DNA of 64,000 nt from Acidobacteria bacterium Mor1 (GTDB lineage: Bacteria; Acidobacteriota; Polarisedimenticolia; Polarisedimenticolales; Polarisedimenticolaceae). The translations under genes and the position numbers were made by a program. Below the pieces are notes generated by a model that searched no databases, was not told the origin of the DNA, and saw nothing but the letters and a program-made list of their open reading frames with translations. The stretch lies in contig CP011806.1 of NCBI GenBank assembly GCA_001664505.1, positions 3,181,509 through 3,245,508 on the forward strand, in the 5' to 3' direction. Within the stretch, counting starts at the first letter, position 1, and the number at the start of each line of letters is the position of its first letter. Shown here in pieces: positions 48,303-56,853 of the stretch.

Positions 48303-49073
48303 TCAACGAACCCGGCCTTCCAGGTATTCCCGGCGGCGGGACTCGGGTAGCTTCTCGATGGCGTAGCGCAGCATGGTGCGGGGCATGGTGTGGTGGCGCG
48401 GCTTGAGGAAGGTCTCCATCGCCTCCCGGTCCCGGTTCCCCACCTCCCGCAGCATCCAGCCCACCGCCTTGTGAATCAGATCGTGAGGATGCAACAGCAG
48501 CATCTCGGCCAGTTCGAAGGTGTCCTCGAACTCTTCCTGCTTGATGAAGGTCAGCGTGGCGATGATCGCGATCCGCTGCTCCCAGAGGCTTTTTGAGCGA
48601 GCCAGCCGCCGCAGAGGCCCACGGCCTCGCTCGAGCAGATAGCCGCCGACGATCTGGTGGGCCGAACCGTCGACCAGATCCCAGTTGTTGATCCGCTCGG
48701 TGTTGGCCAGGTACAGGTCGTAGATCTGCTTCTGGAGCGCCGCGTCCCCCCGCTGGAACTGGATCACCAGGATGAACAGCGCCAACTGGCGCTCCTCGTG
48801 GAACTTGGAGCGCAACAGCGACTGCAGGTCGACGAGGGAAAGATCCCGGTGGGCCCGGGCCACCTTGCGGACGTTGGGGACCCGCACCCCGAGGAAGACG
48901 TCCCCCTCGCCGTACTGGCCCTCACCGGTCTGGAAAAACCGCTGAAGTACCTCGACCCGGTCCGGCTCGGCCACCCCGCCCAGGTCCGAACGGGCACGCT
49001 GGAGCGGAGAAAGGGGCGACGACGACACGCTTTTGGATCCCTCCCGGCGACCCAGGCGCCCATCTGGCACCAT
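48303..49073 (-). CDS. AlkD-like DNA alkylation repair glycosylase
   Basis: About 256 aa from ATG 49073. The all-helical HEAT-like repeat fold is visible ([81 protein letters not shown]). The aromatic and acidic residues in NNWDLVD and RIAIIAT match the AlkC/AlkD class, which excises N3- and N7-alkylpurines. It is transcribed divergently from the adenosyltransferase, with starts only 40 nt apart. Confidence 0.88.
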   Translation of the reverse strand: MVPDGRLGRREGSKSVSSSPLSPLQRARSDLGGVAEPDRVEVLQRFFQTGEGQYGEGDVFLGVRVPNVRKVARAHRDLSLVDLQSLLRSKFHEERQLALFILVIQFQRGDAALQKQIYDLYLANTERINNWDLVDGSAHQIVGGYLLERGRGPLRRLARSKSLWEQRIAIIATLTFIKQEEFEDTFELAEMLLLHPHDLIHKAVGWMLREVGNRDREAMETFLKPRHHTMPRTMLRYAIEKLPESRRREYLEGRVR

Positions 49074-49113
49074 TCCCCGACTTACGGAACAATGCCCGGG
49101 GAAGGAGTCGCGA

Positions 49114-49677
49114 ATGCCGAAGATTACCAAGGTTTATACCCGAGCTGGAGACGAAGGGACCACTTCTCTCGGCGGCGGGCAACGGGTGGACAAGCACTCC
49201 CTTCGGATCGAGTCCTACGGGACCGTCGACGAGCTCAACTCCGCCATCGGCGTGGCCCTGGCCGGCGGCTTGGATCCCCGGCTCGAAAAAGAGCTGGGGC
49301 GGGTCCAGAACGAGCTGTTTCACCTGGGTTCCGACCTGTGCGTGCTCGAGGAGGACAAGCACAAGTTCAAGGTGCCCTGCGTCGAACAGCGCCACATCGA
49401 CACCCTCGAGGCGACCATCGACGAGCTCAACGAGCAGCTGGGCCCCCTCGAGAACTTCATCCTGCCGGGAGGCTCCGCCGGCGCCGCCTCGCTGCACCTG
49501 GCCCGCACCATCGCCCGCCGGGCCGAGAGGCTGCTGGTCGCCCTATCCCGGGAACAGACCATCGGGCCCCACACGCTGGCCTACCTGAACCGGCTTTCCG
49601 ACGCCCTTTTCGTCATGGCCCGCTTCGAAAACCACCGCCAGGGCGTCGAGGACGTCTGCTGGGACAGCAGGGCCTGA
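49114..49677 (+). CDS. PduO-type ATP:cob(I)alamin adenosyltransferase
   Basis: 187 aa from ATG 49114 with GAAGGA upstream. Signatures: [20 protein letters not shown] (ATP-binding N-terminus), [16 protein letters not shown], and the C-terminal [16 protein letters not shown] and [14 protein letters not shown]. It transfers the adenosyl group of ATP to cob(I)alamin, making coenzyme B12. This is the intracellular step after the uptake functions encoded at 32-45 kb; no B12-dependent mutase is seen in the window. Confidence 0.95.
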   Translation: MPKITKVYTRAGDEGTTSLGGGQRVDKHSLRIESYGTVDELNSAIGVALAGGLDPRLEKELGRVQNELFHLGSDLCVLEEDKHKFKVPCVEQRHIDTLEATIDELNEQLGPLENFILPGGSAGAASLHLARTIARRAERLLVALSREQTIGPHTLAYLNRLSDALFVMARFENHRQGVEDVCWDSRA

Positions 49678-49761
49678 GCGCAGCGAAGGCCCGGCCCCGC
49701 CCTGCCCCGAGCGAGGGGAGCGAGCCGAGGGGCCCTTCACCGCGCCGAAACTAAAAATCCG

Positions 49762-49790
49762 GTGACGATCGGTCGGTTTCGAGTTATATA
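49762..49790 (+). promoter_or_regulatory. Candidate promoter of the structured RNA region
   Basis: GTGACG (49762-49767), a 17-nt spacer and TATATA (49785-49790) in an A/T-rich island. It would start transcription near 49797, just before three consecutive hairpins. Confidence 0.5.
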
Positions 49791-49796
49791 GGGGAG

Positions 49797-49988
49797 TACA
49801 AAAGAAGCGCCCCCGGAGTAGGAGGAGGGGTTCTAGCTCCGGAAGCGCCTCAGGGGTTCGGTAACGTCTCACGCTTACTTGCTTGCAAGTAAGTACGCCG
49901 CAACCCCTCGTTTGGTTGCGCACCGACCGAGCGTTTTGTCGAAATTCGGGGCCGGAAGCTCTCACGGGTTTCCGGCCCCGTGCTTTTT
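49797..49988 (+). ncRNA. Candidate structured non-coding RNA
   Basis: This occupies most of the 358-bp gap between the adenosyltransferase and accD genes. Hairpin 1: GCGC and CCGGAG (49807-49818) pair with CTCCGG and GCGC (49837-49848). Hairpin 2: AGGGGTT/AACCCCT (49852-49858 with 49902-49908) enclosing CTTACTTG/CAAGTAAG (49874-49893, 4-nt loop). Hairpin 3 is the terminator at 49948-49988. No open reading frame of size fits it. I do not recognise an RNA family; 6S RNA, tmRNA and known riboswitches were considered and not matched. A long 3' UTR is the alternative. Confidence 0.5.
49948..49988 (+). terminator. Intrinsic terminator
   Basis: GGGGCCGGAA pairs with TTCCGGCCCC (10 bp, 12-nt loop), then GTGC and TTTTT (49984-49988). 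The U-run lies on the plus-strand side, so it ends plus-strand transcription; the stem may also limit read-through from accD in the other direction. Confidence 0.82.
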
Positions 49989-50035
49989 CAGGGCACTTCC
50001 CCGGCGAGATTCAAGTCTGGAGAGCGCTGCGGCGC

Positions 50036-50884
50036 CTAGTTCGGCATCAGGAAGCGCAGGCTGGAGATCAGCTTGTCGCGCATCTTGTTCCGCTCGACGA
50101 TGTAGTCGAGCATCCCGTGCTCGACCAGGAACTCCGAGCGCTGGAAGCCGGCAGGCAGCTTCTGGCGGATGGTCTGTTCGATGACCCGGGGTCCGGCGAA
50201 ACCGATCAGCGCCTTGGGCTCGGCGATATTCAGATCGCCCAGCATGGCGAAGGATGCGGTGACTCCACCGGTGGTCGGGTCGGTCAGCACCGAGATGAAA
50301 GGCAGCCCGGCGACGTCGAGTTGCGCCAGCGCCGACGAGATCTTGGCCATCTGCATCAGCGACAGGGCGCCTTCCTGCATGCGGGCGCCGCCGGAACAGG
50401 CGATCACGATCAGCGCACGCTGATCCTTCAGGGCCTGCTCGGCCGCCCGGGTGACCTTCTCACCCACGACGCTTCCCATCGAGCCGCCCATGAAGCCGTA
50501 CTCCATCACCGCCATCGATACCGGGTGGCCACCGATGGTGCCGGTGCAGGTGATCACGGCGTCTTTCAGGCCGGTGCGCTTCTGGTAGTCGACCAGGCGC
50601 TTCTCGTAGGACTTGGAATCGACGAACTGGAGCGGGTCCAGCGGCGCTACTTCAGTGGCGAACTCCTGGTAGCGGCCCATGTCGAACAGCTGGTCGAGCC
50701 GCTCACGGGACCCGATGCGGAAGTGGTAGTCGCACTTGGTGCAGACGTTGGTGTTACGCAGGACCTCTTTCTTGTAGACGATCTCCTTGCAGTCCGGGCA
50801 CTTGACCCACAGCCCTTCGGGCACTGTGAATCGGCGTTCCGCCTGTGGCTGCTTGGGTGTCTTCTCTTTCTTGAACCAGGCCAT
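50036..50884 (-). CDS. accD: Acetyl-CoA carboxylase carboxyltransferase subunit beta AccD
   Basis: About 282 aa from ATG 50884 (MAWFKKEKTPKQP, the usual AccD N-terminus; the reading frame is open further upstream). The N-terminal zinc ribbon is CPDCKEIVYKKEVLRNTNVC with TKC following. The crotonase-like core has YGFMGGSMGSVVGEK, IVIACSGGARMQEGALSLMQ and ISVLTDPTTGGVTASFAM. With AccA it transfers CO2 from carboxybiotin to acetyl-CoA, giving malonyl-CoA for fatty acids. The minus-strand glycosyltransferase gene ends 79 nt upstream. Confidence 0.96.
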   Translation of the reverse strand: MAWFKKEKTPKQPQAERRFTVPEGLWVKCPDCKEIVYKKEVLRNTNVCTKCDYHFRIGSRERLDQLFDMGRYQEFATEVAPLDPLQFVDSKSYEKRLVDYQKRTGLKDAVITCTGTIGGHPVSMAVMEYGFMGGSMGSVVGEKVTRAAEQALKDQRALIVIACSGGARMQEGALSLMQMAKISSALAQLDVAGLPFISVLTDPTTGGVTASFAMLGDLNIAEPKALIGFAGPRVIEQTIRQKLPAGFQRSEFLVEHGMLDYIVERNKMRDKLISSLRFLMPN

Positions 50885-50963
50885 GCGTCCGCTCATCGCC
50901 ATCCTGTTTGTTGGATTGATCGGCTCAAATCCCTGCGAGACAAGGGCTTTCGCCGCTCCAAAA

Positions 50964-52574
50964 CTAACCTGAGCCCTGTTTGCCGTCAAGGACGCCCCCG
51001 GCGGGAGCCTCCCCGGCCCTGCGGCAGATCCGGTACTTGCCCGCCGCGGCGACCTCGATGATGCGTTCCCGCACCTCGGGTTCCAGCCGCTCCAGGTCGT
51101 CGGGGTCGAAGACCAGCACGAGGTCTCCGGAGCGATCCAGCCGAGCGGGCAGATCCCGGAGATCGACCTCCTCCACCGGGCGATCCAGGTAGAACAGGAG
51201 ACTGGGCACCTTCATATCCACCACAGCCACCGGCACTTGCGGGTACGACGCCTCGATCTCCAGGGCGACGCCTCGAGAGCTGCGCACGGTGGACATCCCA
51301 GGGAGCAACACCGTGGTCAACAGCAGCAGAAACCCCGCGGCCGCCCCGACGGCGGCTCCGTAGGCCAGCCTGGGCCGCAGGCGCATGGCGCCGAGGAGCG
51401 CCACCAACGCCGCAGCGATCCAGAGCCCGCCGCCGAGCCAACCGACCAGCTCCACATGGGGCACCTCGGGATAGCGCCGGGCCGCCAGCGGCAGGATCAC
51501 ACCGAAGGCAGCCAGACTGGCGGCGAGCAGGGTCGAAACCAGGGCACCCGGTTTCTCCCGTCCGGCGTCCCGGGCCAACTCCCAGGTGGTCAGCCACGCG
51601 GCAAGGGGCATCAGGGGCACCAGATAGTTAGGCAACTTTCCCTGGCCGAGAGAGAAGAACAGGATCCCGGCGACCAGGGCTCCGGCGCAGTAGGGCGCCG
51701 TCGGACCGGCCTGCTTGCGCCCCAGCCAGAACGCCCGCAGCGTGCCGGTCAAGAGCGGCACGACGAAGGGAAAGGCTCCGACCAGCAGCACCGGAACGTA
51801 GAACCAGAGCGGCTTCACGTGGTCGGTCCCGCTGACGTAGCGATCCAGTGCTTCGCGGCGCAACAGCTCGGTGACCCCGTCGATACCGATCCGGCCGATC
51901 AACGCCAGGCCCCAGGGAGCGATCACCGCCAGACAGGCTCCGGCGGCGGTGGCCGCCACCCGCCACCCGGGCACCAGGGAAAGCCCGGCCGCCGTGCGGC
52001 CGGCGAGCAGGATCAACAGCGGCAGCAACAGCGCCACCGGCCCCTTGACCAGAAAGCCGAGCCCGAGCAGCGCCCCGAAGGCGCCGCCACGCCGGGCGCT
52101 CCAGCCGTCGGGGGCCAGCAGGTCCAGCGCTACCGCCGCGGTGATGTGTACCGAGAGCAGCGCGTCGTAGGTCCCCACCCGGCCGGGAACGACCACCAGC
52201 GGAAAACAGATGAAGATCGCCGCCGCCCAGACCGCCCCCTCATCGCCGAACCGGCGGCGGGCCACGGCGCCGACCAACCACAGAGAGATCAGGGTGGCCA
52301 GAGCCGCCGGCAGCCTAGCGGTCCACTCCCGGGCGCCGAAGGTGGCGTAGAGCGGGACCTGCAGCCAGTGGACCAGCGGCGGCTTGACCAGCCTCGGCTG
52401 CCCGTCGAACAGGGGCACCACCGGATCGCCGCTGCGCAGCATCTCGACGCTGGTGCGGGCGACCCGGGGTTCATCGGGATCGATCAGGGGCACGTCGCCG
52501 GTGCGCAGGAGCAGGATTGCCGCCGCCAGCAGCACGACCCCGACAAACAGGCGCTGTGCCAGTCGTTCATCCAC
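50964..52574 (-). CDS. Membrane glycosyltransferase, ArnT/GT39-like
   Basis: 536 aa, polytopic. A GT-C-type first periplasmic loop follows helix 1 with the catalytic acidic motif LIDPDEPRVARTS, then GQPRLVKPPLVHWLQVPLY, both typical of ArnT-like lipid A aminoarabinose transferases and related GT39/GT83 enzymes. Around twelve hydrophobic segments follow, with a small soluble C-terminal domain (SYPQVPVAVVDMKVPSLLFY). It uses a polyprenyl-linked sugar donor; acceptor (lipid A or protein) is not determined by sequence. Its start is 20 bp from the divergent folC start. Confidence 0.85.
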   Translation of the reverse strand: MDERLAQRLFVGVVLLAAAILLLRTGDVPLIDPDEPRVARTSVEMLRSGDPVVPLFDGQPRLVKPPLVHWLQVPLYATFGAREWTARLPAALATLISLWLVGAVARRRFGDEGAVWAAAIFICFPLVVVPGRVGTYDALLSVHITAAVALDLLAPDGWSARRGGAFGALLGLGFLVKGPVALLLPLLILLAGRTAAGLSLVPGWRVAATAAGACLAVIAPWGLALIGRIGIDGVTELLRREALDRYVSGTDHVKPLWFYVPVLLVGAFPFVVPLLTGTLRAFWLGRKQAGPTAPYCAGALVAGILFFSLGQGKLPNYLVPLMPLAAWLTTWELARDAGREKPGALVSTLLAASLAAFGVILPLAARRYPEVPHVELVGWLGGGLWIAAALVALLGAMRLRPRLAYGAAVGAAAGFLLLLTTVLLPGMSTVRSSRGVALEIEASYPQVPVAVVDMKVPSLLFYLDRPVEEVDLRDLPARLDRSGDLVLVFDPDDLERLEPEVRERIIEVAAAGKYRICRRAGEAPAGGVLDGKQGSG

Positions 52575-52594
52575 CGCGCGCTATCATAGCGAGC

Positions 52595-53920
52595 ATGGCG
52601 CAGGACCCGGTCCGCTGGCTTTACGACCTCCAGCATTTCGGCATCAAGCTCGGACTGGAAAACATCCGGACGTTGCTGGAATGGTGCGGCTCGCCCCAGC
52701 GGGCCTTCCGTACCGTGCTGGTCGGCGGCACCAACGGCAAGGGCTCGGTGGCCTCGATGCTGGCCTCTATGCTCGAGGCCCACGGCATCAAGAGCGGGCT
52801 GTTCACCTCCCCTCACCTGGTGCGCCCCAACGAACGGATCCGTATCGGCGGCGAGGACATCTCGACCGAGGCGCTTCACGAACGCTTGAACGGCATGCGC
52901 CGGATGATCGAGGAGGCCTGCGCCGACGGCCGGATGGAGTTCCACCCCTCGTTCTTCGAGGTCATGACCGCCACCGCGCTGACCGCCTTCCGGGACGCCG
53001 AGGTTCAGGCAGGGATTCTGGAAGTCGGGCTCGGCGGCCGGCTGGACGCGACCAACGCCGTGGAGGCGGACCTCTCGGTGATCGTCTCCGTCGACTTCGA
53101 CCACATGAAGACCCTGGGGCGCAGCCTGCTGCTGATCGCCGCCGAGAAGGCGGGGATCATCAAGCAGGGCCGGCCGGTGCTGAGCGGCATCGAACGCCTC
53201 GACGCCCTGGGGGTGATTCGCGGGGTAGCCCGGCGGCGCGGAGCGCCGGTGCTCGAATCCCGGGAGTCGGTCCAGCTCCACGAAGAGCCGGGCGGCACCT
53301 TCGCCCTCGAGACCTCGGCGGCCCGCTACGACAGGTTGAGCCTGGGACTCGACGGCAGGCACCAACGGCAGAACGCCCGGCTGGCGCTGTTGGCGCTGGA
53401 GACGTTGCTGGAACGAATGGGCCGCGGCGCCGATCCCGAACAGGTGCGCCATGGACTGGCGTCGGTTCGCTGGGCCGGCCGGCTGCAGTGGCTCGAACCC
53501 GAGGGCGGTCCCGAGATGCTGTTCGACGGCGCTCACAACGTCGCCGGGGTGGAAGCCCTCGGCGAATATCTCGATGGACTCCAACGGCCGCGGCCGGTGA
53601 TGTTGTTCGGCGCCATGCGGGGCAAGAAGATCCCCGAGATCCTCGAACGCCTGCGTCCGAGGATCTCGAAACTGGTGATCACCCGGCCCGGCGTCAACCG
53701 ATCGCTGGAACCCGAGGAGATCGCCGAGGTCGCCCGCCGGGTCGGGATCCCCTGCGAATGCGTCGAAGAACCGGCGCGGGCCTTCGAACGTGCCCGCGGT
53801 CTCGCCGCCGAGGGTTCGGAGCCAGGAGGCTATCTGCTGGTTGCCGGCTCGCTCTATCTGGTCGGCCAGGTCCTGGCGATGCTGGAACCGGAAGAAGCGC
53901 CGGGACCGGTTTCGATGTAG
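52595..53920 (+). CDS. folC: Folylpolyglutamate/dihydrofolate synthase FolC
   Basis: 441 aa from ATG 52595. P-loop VGGTNGKGSVASML, SPHLVRPNERIRI, ILEVGLGGRLDATNAVE and AEKAGIIKQGRPVLSG are FolC signatures of the Mur-ligase superfamily; the C-terminal domain has WLEPEGGPEMLFDGAHN. It adds glutamate to dihydropteroate and/or to reduced folates. The start has only 20 bp before the divergent glycosyltransferase, so promoters must overlap the coding 5' ends or transcripts are nearly leaderless. Confidence 0.95.
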   Translation: MAQDPVRWLYDLQHFGIKLGLENIRTLLEWCGSPQRAFRTVLVGGTNGKGSVASMLASMLEAHGIKSGLFTSPHLVRPNERIRIGGEDISTEALHERLNGMRRMIEEACADGRMEFHPSFFEVMTATALTAFRDAEVQAGILEVGLGGRLDATNAVEADLSVIVSVDFDHMKTLGRSLLLIAAEKAGIIKQGRPVLSGIERLDALGVIRGVARRRGAPVLESRESVQLHEEPGGTFALETSAARYDRLSLGLDGRHQRQNARLALLALETLLERMGRGADPEQVRHGLASVRWAGRLQWLEPEGGPEMLFDGAHNVAGVEALGEYLDGLQRPRPVMLFGAMRGKKIPEILERLRPRISKLVITRPGVNRSLEPEEIAEVARRVGIPCECVEEPARAFERARGLAAEGSEPGGYLLVAGSLYLVGQVLAMLEPEEAPGPVSM

Positions 53921-53972
53921 CCGTATCGATGTCACCCTCCCGATCGCATCTCCCCCAAGGCAAGGAACCTCG

Positions 53973-54761
53973 ATGAGCACGCTGTTTCAGATCGACGCAT
54001 TCACCGCGGAACCCTTCAAGGGCAACCCCGCCGCCGTCTGCCTGCTGACCCAGCCCAAGGATCCGGCGTGGATGCAGCAGGTCGCCGCCGAGATGAACCT
54101 GTCGGAGACCGCTTTCGTCCATCGAGACGGCGAGGGCTTCGGGCTGCGCTGGTTCACCCCGGCCTGCGAGGTCGACCTCTGCGGCCACGCGACGTTGGCC
54201 GCGGCCCACGCGCTCTGGGAACATCGCTGGCTCAAGCCCTTCGACGTGGCGCACTTCTCGACGCGCAGCGGCACGTTGACCGCCGAGCAGGGTGAGCACT
54301 GGATCCATCTGGACTTCCCCAAGGAAGCCGCGGAAGAAAGCGGCTTCCCCGACGAACTGTTGCGCGGTCTTGGGGCGGTCAATCCGCGCTGGGTCGGACG
54401 CAACCGACTGGACTATCTGGTCGAGCTGGAGTCCGAAGCGACGGTACGGGCATTCAGTCCGAACCTGGCGGCGCTGGCGGGTCTCGAGAGTCGCGGCGTG
54501 ATCGTCACCGCCGCGGCCGATCCCGGAGAGTTCGATTTCGTCTCCCGCTACTTCGCCCCGTCGTGCGGCATCGGCGAGGATCCGGTCACCGGCTCGGCAC
54601 ACTGCGCGCTGGCGCCCTACTGGAGCAAGAAGCTGGGCAAGACCCGGATGACCGGCTACCAGGCATCCCAACGGGGCGGCACCGTCCGGGTCGAGGTCGG
54701 CGCCGACCGGGTCAAACTGAGCGGCCAGGCGGTCACCATCTTCCGCGGCCAGCTCGCTTGA
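53973..54761 (+). CDS. PhzF-family isomerase/epimerase-like protein
   Basis: 262 aa from ATG 53973. Family motifs: LFQIDAFTAEPFKGNPAAVC, the catalytic glutamate in MNLSETAFV, FTPACEVDLCGHATLAAAH, and SCGIGEDPVTGSAHCALAPY. The two-domain diaminopimelate-epimerase-like fold is complete. PhzF acts in phenazine synthesis, but most relatives, including this one without phenazine genes nearby, have unknown substrates. It follows folC by 52 nt. Confidence 0.9.
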   Translation: MSTLFQIDAFTAEPFKGNPAAVCLLTQPKDPAWMQQVAAEMNLSETAFVHRDGEGFGLRWFTPACEVDLCGHATLAAAHALWEHRWLKPFDVAHFSTRSGTLTAEQGEHWIHLDFPKEAAEESGFPDELLRGLGAVNPRWVGRNRLDYLVELESEATVRAFSPNLAALAGLESRGVIVTAAADPGEFDFVSRYFAPSCGIGEDPVTGSAHCALAPYWSKKLGKTRMTGYQASQRGGTVRVEVGADRVKLSGQAVTIFRGQLA

Positions 54762-54793
54762 CGAAGCCGGTGCCTTCGACACCTGGAGGAGCC

Positions 54794-55363
54794 ATGTCTG
54801 ATTCGCGGGTTCAAGTCTACGTCGCCTGCTCGCTGGACGGCTTTATCGCCGGCCCCGATCACGATCTGTCCTGGCTTCCCGGTAGCGGCGGAGAACATGA
54901 CCGCTCCCATCCCGACAAGGACGCGGGTGCGCTGGAATGGGAGGACTTCATCCAGGACGTCGGTGCGATGCTGATGGGGCGCAGCACCTACGATGTGGTC
55001 CGCGGTTTCGACGTGCCCTGGCCCTACGGCGAGATGCCCGTTTGCGTCGCGACCCATCGCGACCTGGATGCCGGCGCCCCCGCCACGGTGAAGCCGGTCG
55101 CCGGCGGAATTCGAGAAGTGGTCGACATGGCCAAGGAGACCGCCGGAGGCAAGGACGTTTATCTTGACGGCGGCAACCTGATCCGCCAGGCAGCCGAGGC
55201 GGACCTGGTCGACCGCTGGATCATCACCTACGCGCCGGTGGTCCTGGGAAAGGGGATCTCACTCTTTTCCGGTCTCGAGAACTACTACGAGCTGGAGATC
55301 ACGGGCCACCACCGCTACGCCTTCGGCATGGTGCAGATCCACGCACGGCCCTCGCGCCGCTAG
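54794..55363 (+). CDS. RibD C-terminal/DHFR-like reductase
   Basis: 189 aa from ATG 54794 with CTGGAGGA upstream. RibD_C-family motifs: VYVACSLDGFIAGPD, LMGRSTYDVV, YLDGGNLIRQA, and LVDRWIITYAPVVLGKGISL. These proteins resemble dihydrofolate reductase and usually bind NADPH; physiological substrate is unknown for the YyaP-like branch. Placement downstream of folC may hint at pterin metabolism. Its TAG stop shares a CTAG with the stop of the convergent YiiX-like gene. Confidence 0.88.
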   Translation: MSDSRVQVYVACSLDGFIAGPDHDLSWLPGSGGEHDRSHPDKDAGALEWEDFIQDVGAMLMGRSTYDVVRGFDVPWPYGEMPVCVATHRDLDAGAPATVKPVAGGIREVVDMAKETAGGKDVYLDGGNLIRQAAEADLVDRWIITYAPVVLGKGISLFSGLENYYELEITGHHRYAFGMVQIHARPSRR

Positions 55364-55965
55364 TTGCGGAAGACCGTTTCCAGTTGGGGCGCGTCGAACA
55401 TGGCCGCAGGTGAGATGACCGGCTCCTCCAGCGGAAGCGCATCGCCGAAACGCTCACGAACCTTGGCCGCCACCGCGGGGTGGGACACATCGAAATCGGC
55501 AAAGGTCGCGAGTTCGCCGATCTCGATACCGGCGCCACGTTTGTAGACCTTCCAGACCAACTCCGAACAGTAGATCCGCTCGTCGGACCACTCGAAGGTC
55601 AGGTCGTAGTCCAGGCCGGCCATCTCCTCACCGACGGCACGCATGCGGGCAAGCACCGGATCGGTCAGCGCCGCGACGTCCCGCAATCGCTTGGCCACGA
55701 AGTGTCCGTCCTTGCCCCGGGCGATCCACTGGTCGAGAGGGGTCAACTTGACCGGTTGCACCGCCTCGTAGACGAAGGGTTCGCCCTCTTGCAAATAGAC
55801 GATACCCATGTGGCTGTAGCGGGAGTCGGTCGCCTGCTGGATCGCCTCGCTCTGGGACGAGCGGGACTCGTGAAAGACCACGTCGCCGTTCTGCGGCTGG
55901 TAGCCGCCGGCCCCGCAGCCGGTGGCGAGACAGATCAGGCCGATCAGCAGGATCCCGTGTTTCAT
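55360..55965 (-). CDS. YiiX-like lipoprotein, permuted NlpC/P60 hydrolase
   Basis: 201 aa with a lipoprotein signal ending LATGCGAG. The mature domain has the circularly permuted papain-like motifs of YiiX/YebB proteins: GDVVFHESRSSQSEAI, the histidine in YSHMGIVYL and the later cysteine in IYCSELVWKVYKRG. Members are thought to cleave peptidoglycan peptides or act on lipids; substrate is unknown. Lipidation places it at the periplasmic face of a membrane. Confidence 0.85.
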   Translation of the reverse strand: MKHGILLIGLICLATGCGAGGYQPQNGDVVFHESRSSQSEAIQQATDSRYSHMGIVYLQEGEPFVYEAVQPVKLTPLDQWIARGKDGHFVAKRLRDVAALTDPVLARMRAVGEEMAGLDYDLTFEWSDERIYCSELVWKVYKRGAGIEIGELATFADFDVSHPAVAAKVRERFGDALPLEEPVISPAAMFDAPQLETVFRN

Positions 55966-56043
55966 CGAACCAGCCTAGTCCCGGGCCCGAGGCCGGGCAA
56001 GCAGGGCTGGAAGGGACTCGCCCCCCGGTTCTACACTGTCGGG

Positions 56044-56673
56044 ATGCGTGAACTGAAAGTAGTCGCCCCGGAACTCCGACTGGACCCGGAACGAGCCCTG
56101 GATGGGCTGGACTGGACCGAAGTCTTCGGCGAGCCCGGCCGGGTGGAAATCGAGATCGGGCCGGGCAAGGGCAAGTTCCTGGTGGAGGCCGCCTCGACCC
56201 GCCCCGACGTGCACATGCTCGGGGTCGACTGGGCCAACAAGTACCTGCGGATGGTCGAGGGCAAGGCGCTGCGCGCCGAGCTGAAGAACGTGCGTTTCAT
56301 CCGGATCGACGCCAAGGAGTTCGTCCACCGGGCGGTGCCCGAGCATTCGGTTTCGGCCTACTACGTCTTCTATCCGGACCCCTGGCCCAAGAAGCGGCAC
56401 CACAAGCGGCGTTTCTTCCAACCGCCGACCATCGACGATCTTTCGCGAACCCTGATCCACGGCGCCTACCTTCACGTGGCCACCGACTTCCGCGGCTACT
56501 GGGAGCACCTTGAGCCGCTGCTCGACGCCCACGCGGATTTCGAGCGCCAGGCGGCCTTCGGCAGCCCCGAGTTTCCGGTTCCGACCGATCAGCCCCTGAC
56601 CAACTTCGAGGCCAAGTACCTGGTCCAGGGACGCGACCGCTTCCGCGGTTCCTGGCGGCGCAAGGACGCCTAG
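56044..56673 (+). CDS. trmB: tRNA (guanine-N7-)-methyltransferase TrmB
   Basis: 209 aa from ATG 56044. SAM-binding VEIEIGPGKGKFLVEAA, the acidic loop MLGVDWANKYL, and the diagnostic catalytic stretch VFYPDPWPKKRHHKRRFFQP. The C-terminal TNFEAKYLVQGRDRF is also conserved. It makes m7G46 in the tRNA variable loop. The next gene downstream is tRNA-Trp, with its own promoter. Confidence 0.96.
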   Translation: MRELKVVAPELRLDPERALDGLDWTEVFGEPGRVEIEIGPGKGKFLVEAASTRPDVHMLGVDWANKYLRMVEGKALRAELKNVRFIRIDAKEFVHRAVPEHSVSAYYVFYPDPWPKKRHHKRRFFQPPTIDDLSRTLIHGAYLHVATDFRGYWEHLEPLLDAHADFERQAAFGSPEFPVPTDQPLTNFEAKYLVQGRDRFRGSWRRKDA

Positions 56674-56691
56674 CGCTCCCGGCAGGCCAAG

Positions 56692-56720
56692 TTGAATTCC
56701 CCCGGGGGCGGTTGTACACT
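56692..56720 (+). promoter_or_regulatory. Promoter of tRNA-Trp
   Basis: TTGAAT (56692-56697), 17-nt spacer and TACACT (56715-56720), 29 nt before the tRNA. Same spacing and -10 sequence as the mraZ promoter, which supports both. Confidence 0.7.
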
Positions 56721-56748
56721 GCGCCGGTTCGACGGGTCGCCCCGGTAC

Positions 56749-56824
56749 AGGGGAGTAGCTCAATTGGCAGAGCACCGGTCTCCAAAACCGGGGGTTGCAG
56801 GTTCGATTCCTGTCTCCCCTGCCA
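56749..56824 (+). tRNA. tRNA-Trp (anticodon CCA)
   Basis: 76 nt including an encoded 3' CCA. Acceptor stem AGGGGAG/CTCCCCT with discriminator G; D arm GCTC/GAGC; anticodon stem CCGGT/ACCGG with loop CTCCAAA, anticodon CCA; T arm GCAGG/CCTGT with TTCGATT loop. All stems are complete, so it is a functional-looking tRNA. Confidence 0.97.
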
Positions 56825-56853
56825 ACCGGGCGGTTCGTTAACGGAGCCCACCC

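Noticed and set aside
49033-49113. Longer N-terminus for the adenosyltransferase
   Set aside because: The extra residues have no family match and cover the divergent AlkD start; ATG 49114 has a ribosome site and the conserved N-terminus.
49797-49988. 6S RNA, tmRNA or a known riboswitch in the gap before accD
   Set aside because: The consecutive hairpins do not give the single long bubble-containing rod of 6S, there is no tRNA-like domain or tag frame, and no known aptamer core was recognised. It is kept only as an unnamed structured RNA.
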